In this document: piece after piece, positions 1 to 6,344 of the stretch
How the letters are laid out: each line of letters opens with the position of its first letter
How positions within the stretch are numbered: the first letter of the stretch is position 1
From: an uncultured Pseudomonadota bacterium
GTDB lineage: Bacteria; Pseudomonadota; Gammaproteobacteria; Burkholderiales; Rhodocyclaceae
Assembly (NCBI GenBank): GCA_903939665.1
Contig: CAJAHZ010000041.1
Coordinates: 1-9,872, forward strand
DNA length: 9,872 bases
Direction of reading: 5' to 3'
Translations under genes and position numbers: made by a program
The notes under the pieces: generated by a model
Seen by the model: the letters and a program-made list of their open reading frames with translations, nothing else
Database searches by the model: none
What the model was told of the DNA's origin: nothing

Positions 1-2
1 AC

Positions 3-380
3 AAGGGGTTGTCGAAGACCTTCGTCGCCGTTCGCGAGGAAGCGCCAACCCGCATCTGCGGCTATTACGCGCTGACGCTGGCAGAACTCGAGAACCGCCA
101 TCTGCCGGAAGCCTGTCGCAAGAAGCTGCCGCAGCGCATTCCTGGCGTACGTTTGGGCCGGTTGGCTGTCGATAGGCAGTATCAGGGAAAGGGACTAGGC
201 GAACTGCTGCTAGTCGATGCCCTGACGCGGGCGCGACGTATCTACACTGAGGCAGGCGGAATTGGTTTGTTCGTCGATGCGTTGGATAGAGAGGCGGCAG
301 GATACTACCTAAACTTCGGCTTTGATGCATCCCCGGATAACCCACTGCTGTTGTTCCTGTCGGCAAAGGTCACAGAGTAA
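3..380 (+). CDS. GNAT-family N-acetyltransferase, TacT-like toxin type (5' truncated by window edge)
   Basis: The reading frame is open to the left edge, so only the C-terminal 125 residues are visible. TacT-type proteins usually run to about 160-175 residues, so roughly 40-50 are missing; a TTG at position 9 is not a credible start. Visible GNAT landmarks are GYYAL (20-24 of the fragment), LGRLAVD (51-57, beta strand 4), the acetyl-CoA pyrophosphate loop RQYQGKGLG (58-66) and the C-terminal AAGYYLNFGF region (98-107), where this family carries its catalytic tyrosine. The arrangement matches GNAT toxins paired with DUF1778 (ribbon-helix-helix) antitoxins, which acetylate the amino group of aminoacyl-tRNA and block translation. 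That function is family knowledge; the antitoxin would lie upstream, outside the window. Codons rare elsewhere here (three CTA, AGG, AGA, several GGA) suggest acquisition by transfer. A non-toxin GNAT enzyme is the alternative. Confidence 0.8.
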   Translation, partial: KGLSKTFVAVREEAPTRICGYYALTLAELENRHLPEACRKKLPQRIPGVRLGRLAVDRQYQGKGLGELLLVDALTRARRIYTEAGGIGLFVDALDREAAGYYLNFGFDASPDNPLLLFLSAKVTE

Positions 381-382
381 GT

Positions 383-415
383 AAGCGGCAGGTTTGGAAT
401 CGTATAGCCGCTTTT
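383..415 (+). terminator. Possible intrinsic terminator after the GNAT gene
   Basis: A perfect 7-bp inverted repeat AAGCGGC (383-389) / GCCGCTT (407-413) with a 17-nt loop starts just after the GNAT stop codon. With the last two stem bases it gives a short TTTT run (412-415) on the plus strand. The loop is long and the T run short, so it would be a weak terminator. The minus-strand side has no T run, so it would not serve rng equally well. It lies in the 47-bp convergent gap between the GNAT gene and rng. Confidence 0.4.
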
Positions 416-427
416 CAACGTAACTGA

Positions 428-1882
428 TTACATCAGCACGATGTCGTACTGCTCCTGCGAATAGCTCGGCTCGGCCTGCAGTGAGATCGGTTTGCCGATG
501 AAGTCGGAGAGCATCGCGAGTCCTTGTGATTCGTCGTCGAGAAACAGATCGACCACCGCCAGGCTTCCGAGCACCCGGTACTCACGGGCATTAAACTGGC
601 GTGCTTCACGCAGCAATTCACGCAGGATTTCGTAGCAGATGGTGCGTGCCGTTTTTACTTCGCCGCGCCCCTGACAGGTCGGACATTCTTCGCACAGCAC
701 GTGCGCCAGCGACTCCCGCGTCCGCTTGCGCGTCATCTCGACGAGGCCAAGTGCGGTGAAGCCATTGACGGTCAGCCGCGTGTGGTCGCGCATCAACGCC
801 TTGTTGAATTCGGCGAGAACAGCACTCTTGTGCTCCTCGTTCTCCATGTCGATGAAGTCGGTGATGATGATGCCGCCGAGGTTGCGCAGGCGCAGCTGGC
901 GGGCGATGGTCTGCGCCGCTTCGAGATTGGTCTTGAAGATGGTGTCGTCGAAGTTGCGCACGCCGACAAAGCCGCCGGTATTGACGTCGATGGTCGTCAT
1001 CGCCTCGGTCTGGTCGATGATCAGGTAGCCGCCGGATTTGAGGTCGACCCGGCGCGCCAGCGCCTTCTGGATTTCATCCTCGACGCCGTGCAGGTCGAAC
1101 AGCGGGCGCTCGCCGGTGTAGTGGAAAAGCAGCGGCTGGACGGTGGGCGTGTACTCGGCGGCAAAAGCTGTGAGTTTCTGGAAATTTTCCCGCGAGTCGA
1201 TGACGATGCGCGCGGTTTCCGGATTGACGAAGTCGCGCAGTACGCGTTGTGACAGCGATAGTTCCTGATAGAGCAGGGCGGGCGGCGCAGCGGTTTTCGA
1301 CAGCGTTTGCACGTCGCGCCAGATCTTGCGCAGATAGGCGATATCGTTCGCCAGTTCGGCTTCGGTGGCGGTCTCGGCCATCGTGCGCACGATGAAACCG
1401 CCGGGTTCGTCGGCGGGCACCAGTCGCGTGATCTTCTCGCGCAGCGCCTCGCGTTCGGACTCCTTGCCGATGCGCTGCGAAATCCCGATGTGTTTTTCCT
1501 GCGGCAGATAAACGAGCATGCGCCCGGCCACCGAGATTTGCGTCGATAGGCGCGCTCCCTTGGTGCCCATGGGGTCCTTGACGACCTGAACGACGACGCT
1601 CTGCCCATCGAACAGGATGCGCTCAATGGGGCGGATCGGTTCGCCTTGCTGGCGAGGCTCCCAGATGTCGGCAACGTGCAGGAAGGCGGTGCGATCGAGG
1701 CCGACATTGATGAACGCCGACTGCATGCCGGGCAGGATGCGGACGACGCGCCCGACATAGATGTTGCCAACCAGGCCGCGACTTGAACTGCGTTCGATAT
1801 GCAGTTCCTGCGCGGCGCCTTGATGCATGACGGCGACGCGGGTTTCCTGCGGCGTAAAGTTGACCAGGATTTCTTCAGGCAT
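428..1882 (-). CDS. rng: Ribonuclease G (RNase E/G family endoribonuclease)
   Basis: Encodes 484 residues, the usual RNase G length, with no RNase E-like C-terminal scaffold. RNase G is a 5'-monophosphate-stimulated single-strand endonuclease that helps mature 16S rRNA 5' ends and turns over some mRNAs. The N-terminus (PQETRVAV, then GLVGNIYVGRVVRILPGMQS at 36-55) opens into the S1 RNA-binding domain (about 38-128). The Mg-binding aspartates are D299 in TTIDVNTGG and D342 in TDFIDMENEE. The Zn-link CPTC (C400, C403) followed by GRG (405-407) is intact, so the enzyme should be active as a metal-bridged dimer or tetramer. The ATG at 1882 gives the canonical family N-terminus, although the bases before it are C-rich with no recognisable ribosome binding site. 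It usually follows maf in betaproteobacteria; here trhP lies between them and is divergent from it. Confidence 0.97.
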   Translation of the reverse strand: MPEEILVNFTPQETRVAVMHQGAAQELHIERSSSRGLVGNIYVGRVVRILPGMQSAFINVGLDRTAFLHVADIWEPRQQGEPIRPIERILFDGQSVVVQVVKDPMGTKGARLSTQISVAGRMLVYLPQEKHIGISQRIGKESEREALREKITRLVPADEPGGFIVRTMAETATEAELANDIAYLRKIWRDVQTLSKTAAPPALLYQELSLSQRVLRDFVNPETARIVIDSRENFQKLTAFAAEYTPTVQPLLFHYTGERPLFDLHGVEDEIQKALARRVDLKSGGYLIIDQTEAMTTIDVNTGGFVGVRNFDDTIFKTNLEAAQTIARQLRLRNLGGIIITDFIDMENEEHKSAVLAEFNKALMRDHTRLTVNGFTALGLVEMTRKRTRESLAHVLCEECPTCQGRGEVKTARTICYEILRELLREARQFNAREYRVLGSLAVVDLFLDDESQGLAMLSDFIGKPISLQAEPSYSQEQYDIVLM

Positions 1883-1956
1883 GGGGGAAGACGCGGGGAA
1901 AGCGCGTAAAATTTCGGGTTACGCACATTCTACCCTTTTCCTCAAGACTCTCTTCC
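1883..1956. promoter_or_regulatory. rng/trhP divergent intergenic region with outward -10-like boxes and an inverted repeat
   Basis: This 74-bp interval must hold any promoter placed directly before rng (leftward) and trhP (rightward). TAAAAT at 1907-1912 on the plus strand and TAGAAT on the minus strand (1932-1927) each match the sigma-70 -10 consensus at five of six bases. I see no good -35 hexamer at normal spacing for either. Between and overlapping them is the inverted repeat GCGTAA (1904-1909) / TTACGC (1919-1924) with a 9-nt spacer. It could be a dimeric operator or a small hairpin in a leader. Promoter assignment is an inference from short matches. Confidence 0.3.
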
Positions 1957-1974
1957 ATGCCCGCAGCCCCACCC

Positions 1975-3270
1975 ATGCCCACTCCCGAGTTGCTCGCGCC
2001 CGCCGGTTCCCTGGCGATGATGCGCACGGCTTTCGCCTTCGGTGCCGATGCCGTCTATGCCGGTCAGCCGCGCTACAGCCTGCGCGTGCGCAACAACGAT
2101 TTCGGCAACCTGGAGATGCTCGGCGGCGCGATTGGCGAAGCGCACGCGCTGGGTCGTCAGTTCTATGTGGTCAGCAATATCCTGCCGCACAACCCCAAGA
2201 TTCGCACCTATCTCGCCGACATGGCGCCGGTGGTCGCCCTCAATCCCGATGCGCTGATCATGGCCGACCCCGGCCTGATCGACATGGTGCGCGAAAGCTG
2301 GCCGGAAATGCCGGTGCATCTGTCGGTGCAGGCCAATACGGTCAACTTCGCCGCGGTGCGTTTCTGGAAGAAACTCGGCATCTCGCGCATCATCCTGTCG
2401 CGCGAACTGTCGCTCGACGAAGTGGCTGAAATCCGCCAGGAATGCCCGGATATCGAACTCGAAGTTTTTGTGCATGGCGCTTTGTGCATTGCCTATTCGG
2501 GGCGTTGCCTGCTCTCCGGCTATTTCAATCATCGCGACCCGAATCAGGGGTCGTGCACCAACTCCTGCCGCTGGGACTACAAGATGAAAGCCGGCGAAGA
2601 AGATGCCGGCGGCGACGTGCATGCCTGTGGCTCGGCTGCGGCGGCTCCTGAAGCCAAGGTCTGGCTGCTCGAAGAAAAGGAGCGCCCCGGCGAACTGATG
2701 CCGATCGAGGAAGACGAGCACGGCACTTACATCATGAATTCGAAGGATCTGCGCGCCATCGAGCATGTTCAGCGCTTGACCGAGATCGGCATCAATTCGC
2801 TGAAGATCGAGGGGCGCACCAAGTCGCCGTATTACGTGGCGCGCACCGTGCAGGTCTATCGCCGCGCCATCGCCGACGCAGTCGCCGGTCGCCCTTTCGA
2901 CCCGCGCCTGCTCGGTGAGCTCGAAGGTCTGGCCAATCGCGGCTACACCGATGGCTTTTATCAGCGCCATCATGAGCACGAAATGCAGAACTACCTGCGC
3001 GGCCATTCCGAATCGGGGCGCAGCCTCTATGTCGGCGACGTAATCGGCTGGAATGCGGCGCGCGGGTTGGTCGAAGTCGAGGTGAAGAACCGGTTTTCCG
3101 TTGGCGACCGCATCGAGGTCATTCATCCCTCGGGCAATTTTGAGGTCGCGCTGGCCCGCATGGAGAATGCGGATGGCGCGGCGATCAGCGTCGCGCCGGG
3201 CAACGGTCACCGTGTCTGGATTCCACTCGCCGCCGAACTGCAGGGAGCGATGCTGGCGCGTTTCATTTGA
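1975..3270 (+). CDS. trhP: tRNA 5-hydroxyuridine modification protein TrhP (peptidase U32 family, YegQ)
   Basis: This 431-residue protein closely follows E. coli YegQ/TrhP as I recall it. TrhP, with prephenate as hydroxyl source, forms 5-hydroxyuridine at the tRNA wobble position (U34), the precursor of cmo5U/mcmo5U. Seen here: PELLAPAGS (4-12) at the start, ADAVYAGQPRYSLRVRNNDF (24-43), HLSVQAN (115-121), and the U32 signature in which four cysteines (C171, C178, C194, C198) probably bind an iron-sulfur cluster. EDEHGTYIMNSKDLRAI, then SLKIEGRTKS, follow in the central part. The ATG at 1975 is chosen because it aligns with the family's normal N-terminus; the in-frame ATG at 1957 would add six residues. 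Neither has a clear ribosome binding site. 'Protease' labels for this family are misleading. The paralog RlhA (23S rRNA) is less likely given the NDFGN and SCTNSCRW contexts. The stop lies 10 bp before the next small ORF. Confidence 0.95.
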   Translation: MPTPELLAPAGSLAMMRTAFAFGADAVYAGQPRYSLRVRNNDFGNLEMLGGAIGEAHALGRQFYVVSNILPHNPKIRTYLADMAPVVALNPDALIMADPGLIDMVRESWPEMPVHLSVQANTVNFAAVRFWKKLGISRIILSRELSLDEVAEIRQECPDIELEVFVHGALCIAYSGRCLLSGYFNHRDPNQGSCTNSCRWDYKMKAGEEDAGGDVHACGSAAAAPEAKVWLLEEKERPGELMPIEEDEHGTYIMNSKDLRAIEHVQRLTEIGINSLKIEGRTKSPYYVARTVQVYRRAIADAVAGRPFDPRLLGELEGLANRGYTDGFYQRHHEHEMQNYLRGHSESGRSLYVGDVIGWNAARGLVEVEVKNRFSVGDRIEVIHPSGNFEVALARMENADGAAISVAPGNGHRVWIPLAAELQGAMLARFI

Positions 3271-3280
3271 GGCACTGATC

Positions 3281-3406
3281 GTGCCGCATCTCTTTGTCGA
3301 TATTTCGGCGCACGGTTTCGGTCATCTGGCGCCGGTGCCGCCACATCCAGCGGGTGCCGAAGAGGTGGCGGAAATCCTGTTTTCCCGCCTTACAGCGGGT
3401 AGTTGA
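3281..3406 (+). pseudogene. Remnant of a glycosyltransferase-like 'HGFGHL' protein, N- and C-termini fused by internal deletion
   Basis: A 41-codon ORF starts at GTG 3281 with a good Shine-Dalgarno (GAGG, 3269-3272, overlapping the trhP stop) eight bases upstream. Residues 1-17 (VPHLFVDISAHGFGHLA) look like the N-terminal nucleotide-sugar-binding start of a glycosyltransferase-28/MurG-like protein family, in which HGFGHLAQ is normally followed by several hundred residues. Residues 18-41 (starting PVPPHPAGAEEVAEIL) instead resemble a C-terminal tail of such a protein. The simplest reading is an in-frame internal deletion that left both ends and their signals. The stop overlaps the 3' end of the convergent maf gene by 17 bp. 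Alternatives are a functional microprotein or an assembly collapse. The N-terminal resemblance is clear; the C-terminal assignment is weaker. Confidence 0.6.
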
Positions 3407-4022
3407 AGCGCTTGAGCAGCTCTGCGGTTTCAAACAGCGGCAGTCCCATTACGCCGGTATAGCTGCCGGCCAGATATTCCACGAACATTCCGGCGCGGCC
3501 TTGTATGCCGTAAGCGCCGGCTTTGTCCATGGGCTCGCCGCTCGCTACGTAGCGGCGGATTTCGGCGTCATCGAGTGTGCGAAAGCGCACCTCGCTGATT
3601 GAGATCGATGATTCGACACGACCGTCGAAGCTGACCGCAAGCGCCGTCAGCACGCGGTGCGTGTGGCCGGAAAGCTGGCGCAGGATACGCCCGGCGTCCT
3701 CCTCGTCGAACGGCTTGCCGATGATCTGGCCGTCAAATTCAAGCGTCGTGTCGGCAGCGAGAACGGGCTGCGCGATCAGTTTGCGCCAGTCGACAATGCG
3801 CCAGCCGTGTTCGGCTTTGGCGCGCGCGACGCGCTCCACGTAGGCCAGCGGGTCTTCGCCGGCATGCGGTGTCTCATCGAGTGCCTTGTCGTCGCGCGGG
3901 GGGTTGCGGAAAACGATGGTGTCGAAGTGAATTCCGATCTGGGTCAGCAGTTCGCGTCGCCGCGGGCTGCGCGACGCCAGGTGAAGGCGTGGGTTGTGTG
4001 GATTGATCTGCATGAGCGGCAT
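3390..4022 (-). CDS. maf: Maf-family nucleoside triphosphate pyrophosphatase (YhdE-like, dTTP/UTP)
   Basis: Encodes 210 residues. Maf enzymes hydrolyse (modified) dTTP/UTP or related pyrimidine triphosphates to monophosphates and pyrophosphate, cleaning the nucleotide pool in the cytoplasm. Visible motifs are LASRSPRRRELL (15-26) for phosphate binding, LAADTTLEF (88-96) with the general-base D91, GKPFDEEDA (102-110), LSGHTHRVLTA (117-127) and GEPMDKAGAYGIQG (162-175) with K167. The MDKAGAYGIQG form points to the YhdE branch rather than YceF. The start at 4022 is chosen because its ATG overlaps the rlmH stop as TAATG, with GAGG about five bases upstream. A longer in-frame extension to 4085 only reads through rlmH. 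Its 3' end converges with the small remnant ORF on the other strand. Confidence 0.95.
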   Translation of the reverse strand: MPLMQINPHNPRLHLASRSPRRRELLTQIGIHFDTIVFRNPPRDDKALDETPHAGEDPLAYVERVARAKAEHGWRIVDWRKLIAQPVLAADTTLEFDGQIIGKPFDEEDAGRILRQLSGHTHRVLTALAVSFDGRVESSISISEVRFRTLDDAEIRRYVASGEPMDKAGAYGIQGRAGMFVEYLAGSYTGVMGLPLFETAELLKRFNYPL

Positions 4023-4492
4023 TATCCCTCGCGGTGGTAAGGATGATTCTTTATGACGCTGACCGCGCGATAAAGTTGCTCGCACAGGATCAGGCGTGCC
4101 ATGGCGTGCGGCAGGGTCAGGCTGGACAGGCGAATGCGGTCGTTGGCGCGTTGTTTCAGTTCCTCGTCGATGCCGTCGGCGCCGCCGATGATGAAGGCGG
4201 TATCGCCCCCCTCGCGCATCCAGTCCTCAAGGCGCTGGGCAAGTTTCAGCGTGCTCAGGTCATCGCCCCGCTCGTCGAGAATCACGATCCGGCCGTAGGC
4301 TGGCAGAGCGGCCTGCAGGCGGGATTTTTCCGCAGCGAGCAGCTGCTCGCGGGTCTTCGAGCCGCGTTGTTCGGGCTTGATTTCCACGACATTCAGGGGC
4401 AGTTCGCGCGGCATGCGCTTGATGTACTCGGCGCAGCCTTTGGCAACCCAGTCGGGGAGCTTGTGGCCGACGGCGAGAATGCCGAGTTTCAT
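4022..4492 (-). CDS. rlmH: 23S rRNA (pseudouridine1915-N3)-methyltransferase RlmH
   Basis: Encodes 156 residues, essentially the standard length for this SPOUT-class enzyme (about 155). It uses SAM to methylate N3 of pseudouridine 1915 in helix 69 of 23S rRNA, on assembled 70S ribosomes. The N-terminus MKLGILAVGHKLPDWV is typical. The trefoil-knot SAM site is seen in LDERGDDLST (72-81), FIIGGADGID (100-109) and LTLPHAMARLILCEQLYRA (125-143), and the C-terminus has the near-invariant NHPYHRE (149-155). The ATG at 4492 overlaps the rsfS stop as ATGA, and its own TAA overlaps the maf ATG as TAATG, so translational coupling with both neighbours is likely. A longer in-frame start upstream lies within rsfS and has no family support. 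Confidence 0.97.
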   Translation of the reverse strand: MKLGILAVGHKLPDWVAKGCAEYIKRMPRELPLNVVEIKPEQRGSKTREQLLAAEKSRLQAALPAYGRIVILDERGDDLSTLKLAQRLEDWMREGGDTAFIIGGADGIDEELKQRANDRIRLSSLTLPHAMARLILCEQLYRAVSVIKNHPYHREG

Positions 4493-4848
4493 TCCTTGGT
4501 GGTGGCCTTGCGTGCGCGAGCCGGGCCTTTGCCGCTCCACAATTCTTCGAGGTTGTAGTAGGCGCGGATGGTCGGCTGCATGACGTGTACGACGATGTCG
4601 CCCAGATCGACGAGAACCCACTCGCCGTTTTCTTCACCTTCCGATGAGATGACTTCGCCGCCGGCCTCGCGGACCTTGTCCTGCACGTTGCGCGCAAGCG
4701 ACTTGACCTGCCGGTTTGAATCGCCGCAGGCGATGATCACGCGGTCAAACAGCGGCGTCAGCTTGCTGGTGTTGAAGACCTCGATATCGTGGCCCTTGAT
4801 GTCTTCGAGTGCGTCGACAACGATTTTTTGCAGTTTGGTAGTGTTCAT
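4489..4848 (-). CDS. rsfS: Ribosomal silencing factor RsfS
   Basis: Encodes 119 residues, near the usual length. RsfS binds uL14 on the 50S subunit and blocks joining of 30S, lowering translation during starvation. The DUF143/Iojap-like fold is seen in LQKIVVDALEDIKGHDIEV (6-24), RVIIACGDSNRQVKSLA (36-52) and the family signature GEWVLVDLGDIVVHVM (75-90), followed by RAYYNLEELW (95-104). After that comes a short basic tail (KGPARARKATTKE). The start at 4848 gives the family N-terminus; the frame is open further upstream only into nadD and lacks family similarity there. It lies 16 bp after nadD and overlaps rlmH by 4 bp (ATGA), the classical nadD-rsfS-rlmH arrangement. No strong ribosome binding site is visible. 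Confidence 0.96.
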   Translation of the reverse strand: MNTTKLQKIVVDALEDIKGHDIEVFNTSKLTPLFDRVIIACGDSNRQVKSLARNVQDKVREAGGEVISSEGEENGEWVLVDLGDIVVHVMQPTIRAYYNLEELWSGKGPARARKATTKE

Positions 4849-4864
4849 CAGGTTTGGGCGAGTT

Positions 4865-5557
4865 TCAGCGTGGGGAGTAAAGAAGAGTGCTTTGAATATA
4901 AGCGATAACCGCGTCGGGCAGCAAATAGCGGGCACTGCGCCCGCTGCTCAGCAAGCTGCGGATTTGCGTGGCCGAGATGTCCAGTTGCGTCATGGCAAAG
5001 CTGACAATACGCCCAGCAGGCGATTGGGCAAGCGCTGCCGGTGACGCGCTGTGGCGTTGCCGATAGATGTCGGCGAGCGCCGGCGGCAGGCTGTCGGCGT
5101 TGACCGGAAAGCCGGGGCGATGGGCGACGGCGATGTGCGCCAGCTTGAACAGGTCTTCCCAGCGGTGCCAGTCGGGTATCCCGGCGAAGGCGTCGGCGCC
5201 CACCAGCAGCACCAGCGGTCGTTGTACTGCGCATTCGCCGGCCAGGCGCAGGCGTTCGAGGGTTGGCACCGTGTAGCTCGGGTGGGCCGCTTCGACTTCG
5301 GCCGGGTCGACCTCGAAGCGCGCGTTGCCGGCGATCGCGAGACGGACCATTTCAAGCCGATGCGTTGCCGCAACTTGCGGCGGCTTGTTGGCCAGCGCAC
5401 GGTGCGCCGGCTGACCGGCGGGAATCCAGCGCACGCAGGCCAGTCCGAGCTGGTCGGCGGCTTCCTCGGCGAGTCGCAGATGGCCTGTATGGACCGGATC
5501 GAAGGTGCCGCCAAAAATCCCCAAAGGCGCAGGCAAAAGCGCTGCTTGGTCAGACAT
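4865..5557 (-). CDS. nadD: Nicotinate-nucleotide adenylyltransferase NadD
   Basis: Encodes 230 residues. It joins ATP and nicotinate mononucleotide to make deamido-NAD, a required step of NAD synthesis. The nucleotidyltransferase core is clear: GIFGGTFDPVHTGHL (13-27), with the HxGH site at 23-26; SYTVPTLERLR (94-104); GADAFAGIPDWHRWEDL (120-136), fitting the family pattern G-D-W-L; and ISATQIRSLL (184-193) near the C-terminus. The ATG at 5557 is chosen. It overlaps the end of the preceding membrane-protein gene by 8 bp, which suggests translational coupling. An in-frame TTG at 5566 would add three residues. No good Shine-Dalgarno precedes either, consistent with coupling. Confidence 0.96.
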   Translation of the reverse strand: MSDQAALLPAPLGIFGGTFDPVHTGHLRLAEEAADQLGLACVRWIPAGQPAHRALANKPPQVAATHRLEMVRLAIAGNARFEVDPAEVEAAHPSYTVPTLERLRLAGECAVQRPLVLLVGADAFAGIPDWHRWEDLFKLAHIAVAHRPGFPVNADSLPPALADIYRQRHSASPAALAQSPAGRIVSFAMTQLDISATQIRSLLSSGRSARYLLPDAVIAYIQSTLLYSPR

Positions 5558-6326
5558 TTTCGTCAACCGCGACGAAGACGTCGCGATAGCTTGCGTAAAA
5601 GCTGGCGAACAGGGTCGGCGCGAGAATTAGGAGCAGCGGGACGGAGAAAAGCTCGGCGAAAAAAATGACGCTCTGCGGCATCAATACCGCCAGCAGCCCG
5701 AGCACGATGCCCGGTATGAGCGCGCCAAAAACCATGATGGCTGCGCCGTAGGCGACAAAAGCACGCCAGTTGCGCAGGCAGGCGACGAAACTGAAAAAAA
5801 GCGCCTTGGCTGCCGGAAGGCCATGCCAGGCGGCGAGCGCCGGTGCGTACCAGTAAGCCATGACGAGCGGCGTGAGAAGAATCAGGGCGATGTGTGTCGC
5901 GGCGAGAAATTGCGGGCTGCCTACCGTCTCGTCGCTAAGCGGTGTCCCGAACAGCATCTTGTCCATCAGCAGGCCGTCGTCGGCGATCGCCGACAGGGCG
6001 AGAATCGAAATCGTTGCGACGAGATAGACGCCGCCCAGCGTCAACAGCGCACGCGGATTCTCGCGAAAGCCCGAAAACAGCAGCGCCGGGCTGATCGGGC
6101 GCTCCTGCTCAAGCTCGCGACAGGCGTTCATCAGGCTCACGGAAAAGGCCGGGATGCACAGCGTCGCGACGATAGCGCCAATGACCGGAATCAGGCTGAT
6201 GATGGCGGCCAGTATCCAGTAGCTGGCAACCAGAAAGGTCAGCATCGGCGGGTTCTTGCGGAAGATGGCGAAACCACCTGCCAGCCAGAGCCAGCCGCGA
6301 CGTGCGGGAAGTTTCAGGGCCTGCAT
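5550..6326 (-). CDS. BPSS1780-family integral membrane protein (copy adjacent to nadD)
   Basis: Encodes 258 residues of unknown function. The start MQALKLPARRGWLWLAGGFA, then FRKNP and a hydrophobic stretch, is typical of the betaproteobacterial BPSS1780 membrane protein family. I see about six hydrophobic segments (roughly 30-50, 48-66, 95-113, 141-161, 188-215 and 221-244) with a central acidic, polar loop (115-137). The C-terminus carries the family-like YASYRDVFVAV (244-254), followed by DENV. It is clearly paralogous to the next upstream gene: both have an NP near residue 25-40, a LIPVIG/IVPVVG turn, an L-F-GF-N block and the SYRD end. The ATG at 6326 follows that paralog by 18 bp, and its last codons overlap the nadD start by 8 bp, so it is probably cotranscribed with both. 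Confidence 0.8.
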   Translation of the reverse strand: MQALKLPARRGWLWLAGGFAIFRKNPPMLTFLVASYWILAAIISLIPVIGAIVATLCIPAFSVSLMNACRELEQERPISPALLFSGFRENPRALLTLGGVYLVATISILALSAIADDGLLMDKMLFGTPLSDETVGSPQFLAATHIALILLTPLVMAYWYAPALAAWHGLPAAKALFFSFVACLRNWRAFVAYGAAIMVFGALIPGIVLGLLAVLMPQSVIFFAELFSVPLLLILAPTLFASFYASYRDVFVAVDENV

Positions 6327-6344
6327 GACGTTGCGGCAAACAGT

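Noticed and set aside
701..1252. Plus-strand open frame antisense to rng
   Set aside because: Asp/Val/Gly-rich shadow translation; the catalytic motifs of RNase G are on the minus strand.
1942..3210. 422-codon minus-strand open frame antisense to trhP
   Set aside because: No recognisable family; trhP on the plus strand explains the region fully, and long antisense frames are expected at this GC content.
5558..5566. TTG at 5566 as the nadD start
   Set aside because: An ATG lies three codons downstream and still gives the complete nucleotidyltransferase motif; neither has a ribosome binding site favouring TTG.
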